From Christensenella sp. UBA7102 (lineage in GTDB: Bacteria; Bacillota; Clostridia; Christensenellales; UBA1750): DNA of 26,816 nucleotides. The notes below the pieces were generated by a model, which searched no databases, was not told the DNA's origin, and saw only the letters and a program-made list of their open reading frames with translations. Where the stretch lies: assembly GCA_002492415.1 (NCBI GenBank), contig DKYK01000085.1:1-26816 (forward strand), read 5' to 3'. A program made the position numbers and the translations under genes. This document shows, in pieces, positions 15,099-23,236 of the stretch (its first letter is position 1; each line of letters begins with the position of its first letter).

Positions 15099-16109
15099 TT
15101 ACAACTTTTCTTCGTCGGTTTCAACCGTGCGTTCCCGTAAGATGGATTCGTAAAAGCTCGCCGGCGCCAGCTCTCGGAATCTTCCCGGGAATTTTTGATA
15201 CAGGAACAGCCGCATCTCCTGGCACAGGTGGCAGCGGTTGTAATAGCTCGGCCCCGGTACGAAGCCCTGTGATTTGCAGTAGTCCAGCAGCAGCCGGGGC
15301 TCCTGCGCCAGACGCGTGTAGATGGGGTATTCCTCCGGGTCCAATTCCCGCCCCAGCGCGTCCAGCGGCAGCGAAAGCCCCGGACACCCCGGCGGAATGT
15401 ACCCGCCGTAGCAGTCGATGTGATAGTGCGACCGCCCCGCCAGCTCCGCGCAGGAGCGCCCCATGTGCGGGATGCGCGCGGTGGGGAAGGTGGGCATATC
15501 GTCGCGATGCGTCAGCACCGCGCGCCCCATGCGGTAAAGCGCGTAGCGCGGCGGCAGCTGCGCCCAGTAGTTGCGGTTGAAAAAGTCGATGTACTCTTGC
15601 CTGGAATGCACTGCGTCGGTGGGGAATACGGACATATCCGGCAGAAATTCGTCGATCCACAGCGGGGCGTCCAGCCCCATTTCGGCGCATAGCCCCATCA
15701 GGCGCAGCACGCGGTCCAGCGGAATGTACTCGTTGTGGTAGGGGGAGATGGACACGCTCAGCGTCGTCACGCCGTAATCCAGCACGCGCTGCAGCACCGC
15801 GCGGGTGTCCTCGTCATCCGTCGCCCAGGACGCGCTGGTCTCGATGTAGTCGATGGGCATGCCTTCATCGCGCGCCGCGTCCAGCACACGGCGGAGCTTT
15901 TCCGGCTCCAGAAAGGGCTCGCCGCCGCTGATGTGCATCGAGGGCGCGCCCAGCACCTTTACGCGGGAAAAGACGCGCCGCGCAGCTTCATAGGATATAT
16001 AATCCGCCTCCCGCTCCGGGGAGCAGCAGTACAGGCAGTGTCCGCACCGCGCCTGACAGCGATAGTTCACCATCAGGCCGCCGCTGGTCAGCTTGGAGAT
16101 CCCTGCCAT
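15099..16109 (-). CDS. Radical SAM protein with C-terminal cysteines (SPASM/twitch-like)
   Basis: The frame opens at 16136, but the ATG at 16109 has AGGAG 10 nt upstream and begins MAGISKLTSGG, so the protein is about 336 residues. The [4Fe-4S]-SAM motif is CQARCGHC (CxxxCxxC), followed by YCC, and the second strand carries the SAM motif SGGEPF. The C-terminal half has further cysteines (RSCAEL, DCYGGYIPPGC, NRCHLCQE) that could hold an auxiliary cluster, as in SPASM/twitch enzymes that modify peptides or small molecules. No precursor peptide gene is obvious beside it. It lies after the potD terminator and upstream of metY. The reaction is unknown. Confidence 0.82.
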   Translation of the reverse strand: MAGISKLTSGGLMVNYRCQARCGHCLYCCSPEREADYISYEAARRVFSRVKVLGAPSMHISGGEPFLEPEKLRRVLDAARDEGMPIDYIETSASWATDDEDTRAVLQRVLDYGVTTLSVSISPYHNEYIPLDRVLRLMGLCAEMGLDAPLWIDEFLPDMSVFPTDAVHSRQEYIDFFNRNYWAQLPPRYALYRMGRAVLTHRDDMPTFPTARIPHMGRSCAELAGRSHYHIDCYGGYIPPGCPGLSLPLDALGRELDPEEYPIYTRLAQEPRLLLDYCKSQGFVPGPSYYNRCHLCQEMRLFLYQKFPGRFRELAPASFYESILRERTVETDEEKL

Positions 16110-16146
16110 ATCGTGATCGCTCCTGTTCGCTTGCATTGGGGCAGAA

Positions 16147-16176
16147 AACCCCGGTCGCGCAAGAGCGTCCGGGGTT
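16147..16176 (-). terminator. Terminator of the pot operon
   Basis: AACCCCGG (16147-16154) pairs with CCGGGGTT (16169-16176), extended inward by a CGC/GCG stem after one mismatch. On the minus strand the stem runs into TTTTCTG. It lies 26 nt after the potD stop. Confidence 0.72.
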
Positions 16177-16201
16177 GAAAGACCGCGTGCTGTTCCAAGC
16201 C

Positions 16202-17242
16202 TCAGTTGGCCGTGACCTCCACCCAGATGCGATCGTACATGTCAATGACGTCCGCAACATCATGGAAGAAGGTACACCGATCGATCACATCCTGCGAGGG
16301 GTTGAAGGTCGGATCGTCCACCAGCTCGTCGTCCAGCAGCTCCAGCGCGCCCTGATTGGGCGTGGAGTAGCCGATGTATTCGCTGTTCATCGCGGCAATG
16401 TCGGGGCGCATCATAAAGTTGATGAACTTGAGCGCGCCCTCGTAGTTCTTTGCCGTCTTGGGAATGACCATACCGTCCACCCAGATGTTAGAGCCCTCTT
16501 GGGGTACACAATACGCCAAATCGGGATTGATGTCAATACTGGTGATGGCGTCGCCCGACCAAACCAGGCCCATCGCGGCCTCATTGTTGGCCATTTTATC
16601 CTTGATCTCATCCACGCCGTAGGCCAGCAGCACGCCGCTTTCGCGCTGCTCGACCAGCTTGTCTCGCGCCGCCTCCAGTTCGCTCAGCTCGCGGGTGTTC
16701 AGATCATATCCCAGGTAGCACAGCGTCACGCCCAGCGAATCGCGCACCGAATCCATCATCAGCACATTGCGCTGGTACTGCGTGTCCCACATCGCGCCCC
16801 AGGAGTCGATGGAGCCGCCCTCCACCATTTTTGTGTTGTAGAGGATTCCCACTGTGCCCCACATGTAGGGCGCAGAGTACCGGCTGCCCCGATCATAGTC
16901 GGGATCCTGCAGCCACTGCGCGTTCTGGGTGAAGTTGGAAAGCGCGCTGTGATCCAGCTCCATCAGCATGTCGTTTGCGATCATGCGCTCGATCATGTAA
17001 TCGGAAGGGAAGGCCACATCGTAGCTGGAACCGCCGCGGGAGAGCTTGATGTACATCTCCTCGTTGGTGGTAAAGCGCACGTACTTGACCTCAATCCCGG
17101 TCTCCTCGGTGAACAGATCCAGCGCCTCGGGGCAGATGTAGTCCTCCCAGTTGTACACCGTGATGCTCTCCTTGGCGCTTGAGCAGCCCGTCAGAGCCAG
17201 GGTAAGCAGCAGCGCGGCCAGCAGCAGGGACAGTTTTTTCAT
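16202..17242 (-). CDS. potD: Spermidine/putrescine ABC transporter, substrate-binding lipoprotein
   Basis: A PotD-type extracellular binding protein of 346 residues from ATG 17242. The frame is open further upstream, but MKKLSLLLAALLLTLALTGC is the obvious lipoprotein signal, and AAAGGAAA precedes it. The mature part starts with the family hallmark ITVYNWEDYICPEALDLF and contains YDVAFPSDYMIERM and MWGTVGILYNT. It delivers polyamines to PotB/PotC. It lies 55 bp after potC, last in the order A-B-C-D, and a terminator follows. Spermidine versus putrescine preference cannot be judged by eye. Confidence 0.92.
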   Translation of the reverse strand: MKKLSLLLAALLLTLALTGCSSAKESITVYNWEDYICPEALDLFTEETGIEVKYVRFTTNEEMYIKLSRGGSSYDVAFPSDYMIERMIANDMLMELDHSALSNFTQNAQWLQDPDYDRGSRYSAPYMWGTVGILYNTKMVEGGSIDSWGAMWDTQYQRNVLMMDSVRDSLGVTLCYLGYDLNTRELSELEAARDKLVEQRESGVLLAYGVDEIKDKMANNEAAMGLVWSGDAITSIDINPDLAYCVPQEGSNIWVDGMVIPKTAKNYEGALKFINFMMRPDIAAMNSEYIGYSTPNQGALELLDDELVDDPTFNPSQDVIDRCTFFHDVADVIDMYDRIWVEVTAN

Positions 17243-17297
17243 TTTTGTCTGTTTCCTTTCGTGTGTGTGATGTGTGAAATGGTTGGATAGAAGGGAA

Positions 17298-18089
17298 CTA
17301 TCGCTTCTCAATGAGCGAGGAGCGCTTGTTGAGCACCAGCAGCAGCACCATCACCGATACGAACATCAGCGTGGACAGCGCGTTGATGGTGGGGTTGATG
17401 CCGCGCTTTGCCATGGAATAGATCATGATGGACAGGTTCTGCACCTCGCTTGTGGTAAAGAAGGAGATCACAAAATCGTCCAGCGACAGTGTAAAGGCCA
17501 GAATCGCGCCCGAAACGATGCCGGGCATGATCTCGGGCACTACAATCTTCATCAGCGCCTGCCCGGGCGAAGCGCCCAGATCCAGCGCCGCCTCATACGC
17601 ATGCGCGTTCATCTGCCTAAGCTTGGGCAGTACCGAAAAGATCACATACGGGATATTGAACGTCACGTGCGCCAGCAGCATGGTCAGGAATCCCAACTCC
17701 AGCTTGCAGAAGATGAACAGGATCATCATGCTCACGCCAATGACGATGTCGGGCGTGAGCATGGAAAGATTCGCCACGTTCATCCACAGCCCCTTGCCAA
17801 AGCGTCCCATCGAATGGATGCCGATCGCGCCCATCGTGCCCAGAATCGTGGCCAGCACCGCGCCCAGCACCGCCACCGCCAGCGTCACGTACAGCGCGCT
17901 GAGTATGTCGGAGTCCTGAAACAACTGGATGTACCAGTCCAGCGTAAAGCCGTCCCACCGCGCGCGGGATTTGGAGGCGTTGAAGGAAAATACGATCAGC
18001 GTCAGGATCGGCGCGTATAGGAACAGCAGCACCAGCCCCAGATACGCTCGCTTGAAAAAGCCGCCCGCGCCCGATACCTTCTTTTTCAC
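17298..18089 (-). CDS. potC: Spermidine/putrescine ABC transporter, permease II
   Basis: A 263-residue membrane protein. The open frame extends far upstream inside potB, but the proper start is the GTG at 18089 (read as MKKKVSGAGGFFKRAY), which overlaps the potB stop by 4 bp (GTGA) and follows a GGAAGGGGG site. It has six hydrophobic helices and the ATPase-coupling loop AYEAALDLGASPGQALMKIVVPEIMPG. SLDDFVISFFT is typical of PotC. It pairs with PotB to form the membrane channel. Confidence 0.92.
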   Translation of the reverse strand: MKKKVSGAGGFFKRAYLGLVLLFLYAPILTLIVFSFNASKSRARWDGFTLDWYIQLFQDSDILSALYVTLAVAVLGAVLATILGTMGAIGIHSMGRFGKGLWMNVANLSMLTPDIVIGVSMMILFIFCKLELGFLTMLLAHVTFNIPYVIFSVLPKLRQMNAHAYEAALDLGASPGQALMKIVVPEIMPGIVSGAILAFTLSLDDFVISFFTTSEVQNLSIMIYSMAKRGINPTINALSTLMFVSVMVLLLVLNKRSSLIEKR

Positions 18090-18913
18090 AGCACGCCGCC
18101 CCCTTCCTTGTCGCCAAAGCGGTTCATAATGCCCATGGACACCAGCAGCAGCACCATCATCACCAGCGACATCGCCGAGCCGAAGTTCCAGTTGCCCGTA
18201 AACAGGAACTGCTGCTCGATCAGGTCGCCAAAGAGCTTGAACTGCGCGCCGCCCAGCAGCCGGGAGATGACAAAGGTCGTCACCGCGGGCATGAACACCA
18301 TCGTGATGCCGCTGGCTACGCCCGGCAGCGAAAGCGGGAAAACCACCCGCGTAAACACGTGCGCGCGGTTCGCGCCCAGATCCTCGGCGGCTTCGATCAC
18401 GCTGCGATCCATCTTGGACAGCACCGTGTACAGCGGCAGCATCATAAACGGCAGATAGTTGTACACCATGCCCATCAGCACCGCGCCGTAGTTGTACAGC
18501 AGCCGCACCTCCTGCTGGACGCCGAAGAGAGAAAGCACCCGATTGACCGCCGAGGTGATCAGCCCGTTGCTCTCCAGCAGCGTCAGCCACGCATAGGTGC
18601 GCAGCAGGAAGTTCATCCACATCGGAATGATGAACAGCAGAATCAGCACGCCCTTTTTATCGATGTCCTTCTGCGAGAGAAAATAGGCGGCGGGGTATGC
18701 GATCAGCAGACAGATCAGCGTGCACAGCAGCGCCATGCCGATGGAGCGCAGCAGCACGTTGATGTAGATGGGGTCGAGAAACGCCGCAAAGTTGTCCAGC
18801 GTAAAGGCGCCCGAAGCATCCGTCAGCGAGTAGATCAGCACCAGAACGATGGGCGCCAGCGTGAAGATCACCATCCATACGATAAAGGGAGTCGCCCATA
18901 TCTTGCGATTCAT
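18086..18913 (-). CDS. potB: Spermidine/putrescine ABC transporter, permease I
   Basis: A 275-residue permease of the PotB family, with six predicted membrane helices. The coupling loop is SVIEAAEDLGANRAHVFTRVVFPLSLPG; VLLRTYAWL-like (NFLLRTYAWLTLLESNG) and GMVYNYLPFMMLPLY are family features. The ATG lies 3 nt after the potA stop, and its ribosome site (AGGGAGGGG) is inside the end of potA, so the two are coupled. It overlaps potC by 4 bp. Confidence 0.93.
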   Translation of the reverse strand: MNRKIWATPFIVWMVIFTLAPIVLVLIYSLTDASGAFTLDNFAAFLDPIYINVLLRSIGMALLCTLICLLIAYPAAYFLSQKDIDKKGVLILLFIIPMWMNFLLRTYAWLTLLESNGLITSAVNRVLSLFGVQQEVRLLYNYGAVLMGMVYNYLPFMMLPLYTVLSKMDRSVIEAAEDLGANRAHVFTRVVFPLSLPGVASGITMVFMPAVTTFVISRLLGGAQFKLFGDLIEQQFLFTGNWNFGSAMSLVMMVLLLVSMGIMNRFGDKEGGGVL

Positions 18914-18916
18914 GCG

Positions 18917-19993
18917 CTACCCCTCCCTTTCCACCGGGGTCACAGAGCGCCTCATGATGTGGATGTCAAACGGGATCACCGAAAGCCCCACGCGCTGCCC
19001 CACCTGGCGGCACTGCGTGGAGTGCACCATCCAGGTAAACGCATCGGTCCTGATCATCATCTCATAGTGCACGCCCTTGAACACCACGGACTGCACGACG
19101 CCTGCCACCTGGCCTTCCTCCGGCTCGGTCAGCTTTACATCCTCCGGGCGGATCACCACGTCCACAGGCGCGTTTTCGCCAAATCCCTTGTCCACGCAGG
19201 GGAAGGGCCGTCCCTCAAACTCCACCAGCTCATCGCGGAGCATTGTGCCGCGCATGATGTTGCTCTCGCCGATGAAATCCGCCACAAATGCGTTCTTGGG
19301 CTCGTTGTACACGTCCGTGGGCGTGCCGATCTGCTGGATGAAGCCGTCCTTCATCACCACGATGGTGTCCGACATGGACAGCGCCTCTTCCTGGTCGTGC
19401 GTTACATAGATGAACGTGATGCCCAGGCGCTGCTGCATGTTCTTCAGCTCCACCTGCATCTCCTTGCGCAGCTTCAGGTCCAGCGCGCCCAGCGGCTCGT
19501 CCAGAAGCAGTACCTCGGGCTCGTTTGCCAGCGCCCGCGCAATGGCCACGCGCTGCTGCTGCCCGCCCGAGAGCCGGTCCACCGTGCGCTTGCCAAAGCC
19601 GTCCAGCCCCACCAGATGCAGCAGCTCCGTCACTTTCCGGTCCACCTCCGCCTGCGGACGCTTTTTCAGCCGCAGACCAAACGCGATGTTCTCATACACG
19701 TTCAAGTGCGTAAACAGCGCGTACTTCTGAAACACCGTGTTGACGCGGCGCTTGTAGGGCGGCACGCCGGTGATGTCCTTGCCCTCAAAGAGGATGCGTC
19801 CCGTCGTGGGCGTCTCAAATCCCGCGATGAGCCGCAGCGTGGTGGTCTTGCCGCAGCCGGAGGGCCCCAGCAGCGTGATGAATTCCTTCTTACGGATGTA
19901 GAGATTGATGGGCTTTAACGCCTCGGTCTCGCCGTCAAAGGTCTTGGAGACCCCCATCAGGTCAATCAGGTGCGTGCTTTCCACGACGGACAT
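18917..19993 (-). CDS. potA: Spermidine/putrescine ABC transporter, ATPase
   Basis: A 358-residue ATPase. Walker A GPSGCGKTT is at 43-51, the Q-loop at NTVFQKYALF, the signature LSGGQQQR from 141, Walker B VLLLDE at 161-166 and the switch His in YVTHDQEEA. After about residue 240 a TOBE-type regulatory domain follows (VVIRPEDVKL), as in PotA. AAGGAGGT lies about 9 nt before the ATG and overlaps the stop of the upstream regulator, with a 15-bp gap between the genes. It energises PotB/PotC. Confidence 0.94.
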   Translation of the reverse strand: MSVVESTHLIDLMGVSKTFDGETEALKPINLYIRKKEFITLLGPSGCGKTTTLRLIAGFETPTTGRILFEGKDITGVPPYKRRVNTVFQKYALFTHLNVYENIAFGLRLKKRPQAEVDRKVTELLHLVGLDGFGKRTVDRLSGGQQQRVAIARALANEPEVLLLDEPLGALDLKLRKEMQVELKNMQQRLGITFIYVTHDQEEALSMSDTIVVMKDGFIQQIGTPTDVYNEPKNAFVADFIGESNIMRGTMLRDELVEFEGRPFPCVDKGFGENAPVDVVIRPEDVKLTEPEEGQVAGVVQSVVFKGVHYEMMIRTDAFTWMVHSTQCRQVGQRVGLSVIPFDIHIMRRSVTPVEREG

Positions 19994-20008
19994 ACGCGGC
20001 TTACCTCC

Positions 20009-20548
20009 TTAAAATGTTGGCGGGGACGAGACCCACAGCACCTTTGCCGGTACCTTGCCGTGGTTCTCCAGACGATGGGGCGCATGGGGCTGAAAATAGA
20101 AGCTCTCGCCCTTCTTGCACTTGTGCGCCTTGTCGCCAAGGCATATGGTGATCTGTCCGCACAGCACGTAGCCGAATTCCTCGCCCGCGTGGGGATCGTC
20201 CAGCACGGTGCGGCCGCCGGGACACAGCTCCAGCAGAATGGGCTCCATCTCGTTTTTCTGCGCGTTGGGGATCAGCCAGGAAATGGCAAAACCACTCTCT
20301 TCATCTCGCGTATCGAACACATCCTGCGTGCCGAATACGATCTTTTCCTCCTCGGGCTCGCTGAAAAACGTGCGCAGATCCGTGCCCAGACACTCGAGCA
20401 CGTCCTTGAGCGTCGCGATGGAAGGAGAGGTCAGGTCGCGCTCCAGCTGGGAGATGAAGCCCTTGCTCAGATCGCACCGCAGCGCCAGCTCCTCCTGCGT
20501 CAGCCCGTGCTGCAGGCGCAGACGCTTGATTTTTTCGCCAAGTTCCAC
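20009..20548 (-). CDS. XRE-cupin transcriptional regulator (PuuR-like), likely polyamine-responsive
   Basis: A 179-residue regulator. The N-terminal Cro/C1 helix-turn-helix (about 1-60) includes GLTQEELALRCDLSKGFISQLERD. The C-terminal cupin (about 105-175) has PHAGEEFGYVLCGQITICLGD and a closing FYFQPHAPHRLEN strand. The start is GTG with GGGAGGTG upstream. Proteins of this layout, such as PuuR, sense small molecules, often polyamines, and repress transport and catabolic genes. It is the first gene of the pot operon, so autoregulation together with control of polyamine uptake is likely. Dyads in the upstream region fit that. Confidence 0.9.
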   Translation of the reverse strand: MELGEKIKRLRLQHGLTQEELALRCDLSKGFISQLERDLTSPSIATLKDVLECLGTDLRTFFSEPEEEKIVFGTQDVFDTRDEESGFAISWLIPNAQKNEMEPILLELCPGGRTVLDDPHAGEEFGYVLCGQITICLGDKAHKCKKGESFYFQPHAPHRLENHGKVPAKVLWVSSPPTF

Positions 20549-20579
20549 GCAGTCACACCTCCCTGAAGAACATGCGTGC

Positions 20580-20645
20580 TAAACTTTCGGTTTACTTCTG
20601 TCAAGCCGCATCAACAGTAAATTCACGGTTTACAAACAGTGAACC
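20580..20645. promoter_or_regulatory. Operator-like dyads in the pot operon leader
   Basis: Three inverted repeats lie close together: TAAAC-N5-GTTTA (20580-20594), GTAAA-N7-TTTAC (20617-20633) and GGTTTAC-N5-GTGAACC (20627-20645, one mismatch). They share the GTTTA/TTTAC half-site and may bind the XRE-cupin protein. A TTGACA on the minus strand (20599-20604) could also be the -35 of a second promoter, but its -10 is poor. Confidence 0.5.
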
Positions 20646-20679
20646 AAAGCGCTGATACGGCCATATTTGTGGAATGGAA

Positions 20680-20696
20680 GTTTAGAAATTCTAAAC
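20680..20696. promoter_or_regulatory. 17-bp palindromic operator candidate
   Basis: GTTTAGAA-A-TTCTAAAC is a perfect palindrome around one central base. It lies about +8 to +24 from the predicted start of the pot operon promoter, the classic position for an autorepressor. Confidence 0.65.
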
Positions 20697-20710
20697 TAAA
20701 AACCATGGGT

Positions 20711-20739
20711 ATTTAAGCATATCTTCCGCAGTCTGTCAA
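20711..20739 (-). promoter_or_regulatory. Promoter of the regulator-potABCD operon
   Basis: On the minus strand a consensus TTGACA (20734-20739) is followed after 17 bp by TTAAAT (20711-20716), preceded by TGC (extended -10). The start is expected near 20704, directly before the 17-bp palindrome. Confidence 0.65.
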
Positions 20740-20966
20740 GATAAAAATCGAATTTTTACAGCGCATTTTTACACTGTGCAAAAAACAATGTTTTTTTCAC
20801 ACAAAATCCTCGTCAATTTGGGGCGTCGATTGCAATTTTTTAAGAATTTGTTCTCGTGGGAAATGGCGGGAAACAGGGATTTTTTCTGCACGGGAGCGAC
20901 AGAAAACGCGGGAGGGCGCTGTTACAGTCTATACAGAATGACCCCATCAACGGAAAGCGAGGCGGC
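20740..20966. other. AT-rich intergenic region upstream of spoIIE
   Basis: Much poorer in GC than the genes around it. It holds a direct repeat of TTTTTACA (20753-20760 and 20766-20773, 13-bp period). I looked for Spo0A boxes (TGTCGAA) and for a clear sigma-A or sigma-H promoter for spoIIE and found none that convinces. The reading frame of spoIIE is open back to 20856 but with no ribosome site. Confidence 0.4.
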
Positions 20967-23039
20967 ATGGATATGGCACAGACAGCAAGGCGGCGTACCG
21001 ACCGAGTGTGGAGCTTAAAGCGGGAGAGCGGGGAGGACGGCACGGCGGCACGGGCAGAGGAGAGACTGCAAGCGCTGTGGGACAGCCCGGCGGGGCTGAG
21101 CCTGCGCCGAGGGTTACCCGTGTTCGCGCTGTGTGCCTTTGCCGCGCAGGGCGAGCTGATGGGCGGGGCGATGCCCTTTGCCCCCGCGCTGCTGGCCGCT
21201 GCCATGATGCGCGGGAAGGCCATGGACTGGGCGGCCGCGGGCTGCGTGCTGGGCGCGCTCATCGCGGGATCGCCCGGCGCCTTGCTGGCCTGCGCGCTGC
21301 TCTATCTGCTTGGCATTTGCCTGCGCGCCTCCGGCCTTCGCCCCAATGACCTGGCGTGCGTGCTGGCGGCGGGCCTTTCCTCCTATTTGATGCCCCTGCT
21401 CTTTGTGCAGGATGCCTACGGCCACCTGATGGCGGGCGCGGGCGCCGTCACCGTGATGGTGCTGGCCCGCATGTATGCCTCCGCGCTGCGCATCCGCCTG
21501 CGGGACCGCGAGCTGCTCTCCTCAGAGGAACTCATCAGCCTGACGCTGCTGTTTGCGGGCGTCACGGCGGGTTTCCGCAGTGTGAGCCTGTGGGGCGTTT
21601 CTCCCGTGCGGGCGGGAATGCTGCTGGTGTGCATGGTCGCCGGACACCTGGGCGGCGCGGGCCTGGGTGCGGCGGTGGGGGCGCTGACGGGTCTGATGCT
21701 GGGCGTCACCAGCCCTGCCGAGCCCTGGTTTCTATGCGGGCTGGTGATGCTCGGCCTGCTCTCGGGCGTGTTTTCCCGCATGGGGCGCTGGTGGGTGGCG
21801 GCCTGCGCGCCGGTGGCCGCGGTACTGGCCGGCGTGCTGGACGCGCGCTTTCTCACCTGGTCCCGCGCTGTCGAGCTATTGGCGGCTATTGCGTCTTTTC
21901 TCTGCATCCGCCAGCCGGTGTGGGATCGGCTGCGCGTTTTCGTCGATCGCGAGGCGCAGGTGCGGCACAGCGCACAGCTGGATCCCGACGGCCTGCGCGC
22001 CGGAGCAGCCGAGAAGTTGCGGGAATATGCCGCGCTCTATGGCCGCATGGGCCGCGCCGCGCAGGGGGGCGGACAGTTCGCCGCGGTCAGCGGGGCGCTG
22101 AATCGCATTGCTGTTGAGATGGACGAGCCCGTTCGCCCTTTGCCCGAGCTCGCCCATCAGATCGCCCAGGCGCTGGACGCCCAGGCAATGCGCGCCGAGA
22201 GCGTGCAGGCGCAAAAGACGGGCGATCGGCTTGTGATCACGCTGGGCGTGCCCTGCCGCCGTCGCGACGGCCTGTGCGACGTGCGCCTGACGCAGGCGGT
22301 ATCTCAGGCTGCGGGCGTGTCGCTGCGCGTGCGGCCCACGGGCGTCTGTCCCCGGCAGGGCGTCTGTCGCCTTACGCTGGAAGAAGCCTGCCGCTTTGAG
22401 ATCAGCGAGGGCAGCTGCAGCCGCTCATCCGAAGAGGGCGCGCCCTGCGGCGATACGCTGACGACCGTGCATCTGCCGGACGGGCTGTACATGGCGGCTC
22501 TGGCCGATGGCATGGGACACGGCGACGAGGCGCAGCGTGAGAGCCGCGCGGCGGTGGAGCTGATGGAGGACTTCCTGCTGGCGCGTTTTGAGCCCGAGGC
22601 CGCACTGCACGGCGTCAACGACCTGCTGCTCAGCCGCGGCGGCGAATGCTTTTCCACCATGGACCTGATGCTCATCGACCTTGCGCAGGGCACGCTCAAG
22701 GCCATGAAGATCGGCGCGGTGTCCTCCTATGTGCGGCGTGGCCGCCGCGTCATCGAGGTGGGGGGCGACGCGCTGCCCATGGGCATCGTGGAAAAAGTAA
22801 AGCCCTCGGTCACACAGATGCAGCTGCAGGACGGCGATGTGCTCGTGCTGCTCTCCGACGGTGTGGTGGACGCGGTGGACGCAGACGCCTCCTGGCTGCA
22901 GGCCGAGATCCAGGCCATTGATGCCCGCGCGCCTGAACAGTCCGCTCGACGCCTCATCGAGCGCGCCGCGCAGGTGGGTCGCCACCGGGATGATATGACC
23001 GTCTGCATCCTGCGCCTCGTCCGCCGCGCCGCCCTGTGA
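20967..23039 (+). CDS. spoIIE: Stage II sporulation protein E (PP2C-type phosphatase), short form
   Basis: A 690-residue protein from ATG 20967 (a second ATG at 20973 is possible; the ribosome site GCGAGGCGGC is modest). The N-terminal third has about ten hydrophobic helices (roughly residues 45-320). A linker follows, then a C-terminal PP2C phosphatase domain with metal acids in ALADGMGHG (Asp514) and LLSDGVVDA (Asp631) and FSTMDLMLIDL between. SpoIIE dephosphorylates SpoIIAA at the asymmetric septum and so activates sigma-F in the forespore. It is shorter than the Bacillus subtilis protein (about 827 residues), mostly by loss of N-terminal and linker sequence. It marks a spore former. Confidence 0.92.
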   Translation: MDMAQTARRRTDRVWSLKRESGEDGTAARAEERLQALWDSPAGLSLRRGLPVFALCAFAAQGELMGGAMPFAPALLAAAMMRGKAMDWAAAGCVLGALIAGSPGALLACALLYLLGICLRASGLRPNDLACVLAAGLSSYLMPLLFVQDAYGHLMAGAGAVTVMVLARMYASALRIRLRDRELLSSEELISLTLLFAGVTAGFRSVSLWGVSPVRAGMLLVCMVAGHLGGAGLGAAVGALTGLMLGVTSPAEPWFLCGLVMLGLLSGVFSRMGRWWVAACAPVAAVLAGVLDARFLTWSRAVELLAAIASFLCIRQPVWDRLRVFVDREAQVRHSAQLDPDGLRAGAAEKLREYAALYGRMGRAAQGGGQFAAVSGALNRIAVEMDEPVRPLPELAHQIAQALDAQAMRAESVQAQKTGDRLVITLGVPCRRRDGLCDVRLTQAVSQAAGVSLRVRPTGVCPRQGVCRLTLEEACRFEISEGSCSRSSEEGAPCGDTLTTVHLPDGLYMAALADGMGHGDEAQRESRAAVELMEDFLLARFEPEAALHGVNDLLLSRGGECFSTMDLMLIDLAQGTLKAMKIGAVSSYVRRGRRVIEVGGDALPMGIVEKVKPSVTQMQLQDGDVLVLLSDGVVDAVDADASWLQAEIQAIDARAPEQSARRLIERAAQVGRHRDDMTVCILRLVRRAAL

Positions 23040-23062
23040 CCGCGCCCTCAAACATCTAATAG

Positions 23063-23104
23063 AACAGTTTTCGCAGAAAAACCGTCTGCGAGAGCTGTTT
23101 TTTT
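23063..23104 (+). terminator. Strong terminator after spoIIE
   Basis: A 15-bp stem (23063-23077 with 23085-23099, two G-T pairs) is followed by a seven-base T run (23098-23104). It ends spoIIE and marks the border to the tail-like cassette. Confidence 0.92.
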
Positions 23105-23134
23105 GATGGAAATTCGCCGCATTTTCTTTTGATT

Positions 23135-23146
23135 ATGCGATCGCAT
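23135..23146. repeat. 12-bp perfect palindrome
   Basis: ATGCGATCGCAT is a perfect palindrome in the gap between spoIIE and the tail fibre gene. It contains GCGATCGC. It could be an operator, but a single palindrome of this size can occur by chance. Further on, AGTGCATAAT (23183-23192) resembles a -10 box but lacks a good -35. Confidence 0.35.
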
Positions 23147-23236
23147 GCACGGCTGATTTGTGGACGCTGTGCGCATGAAAAGAGTGCATAATGGGGGCGT
23201 ACCCGGGCAAAAACGCAAAAGGAGGAAACTCAAATC

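Noticed and set aside
18090..18620. Upstream extension of the potC frame to a 440-residue protein
   Set aside because: The extra part is out-of-frame potB sequence; GTG at 18089 with a ribosome site and 4-bp overlap gives a normal PotC length.
18359..19918. 519-residue plus-strand frame
   Set aside because: His/Gln/Arg-rich antisense shadow of potA and potB.
20856..20966. GTG 20856 as the start of spoIIE
   Set aside because: No ribosome site, and the first 37 residues lie partly in AT-rich intergenic sequence and match nothing in the family.
23048..23233. 61-residue minus-strand frame after spoIIE
   Set aside because: It covers the spoIIE terminator and the fibre gene leader, has no ribosome site and looks random.
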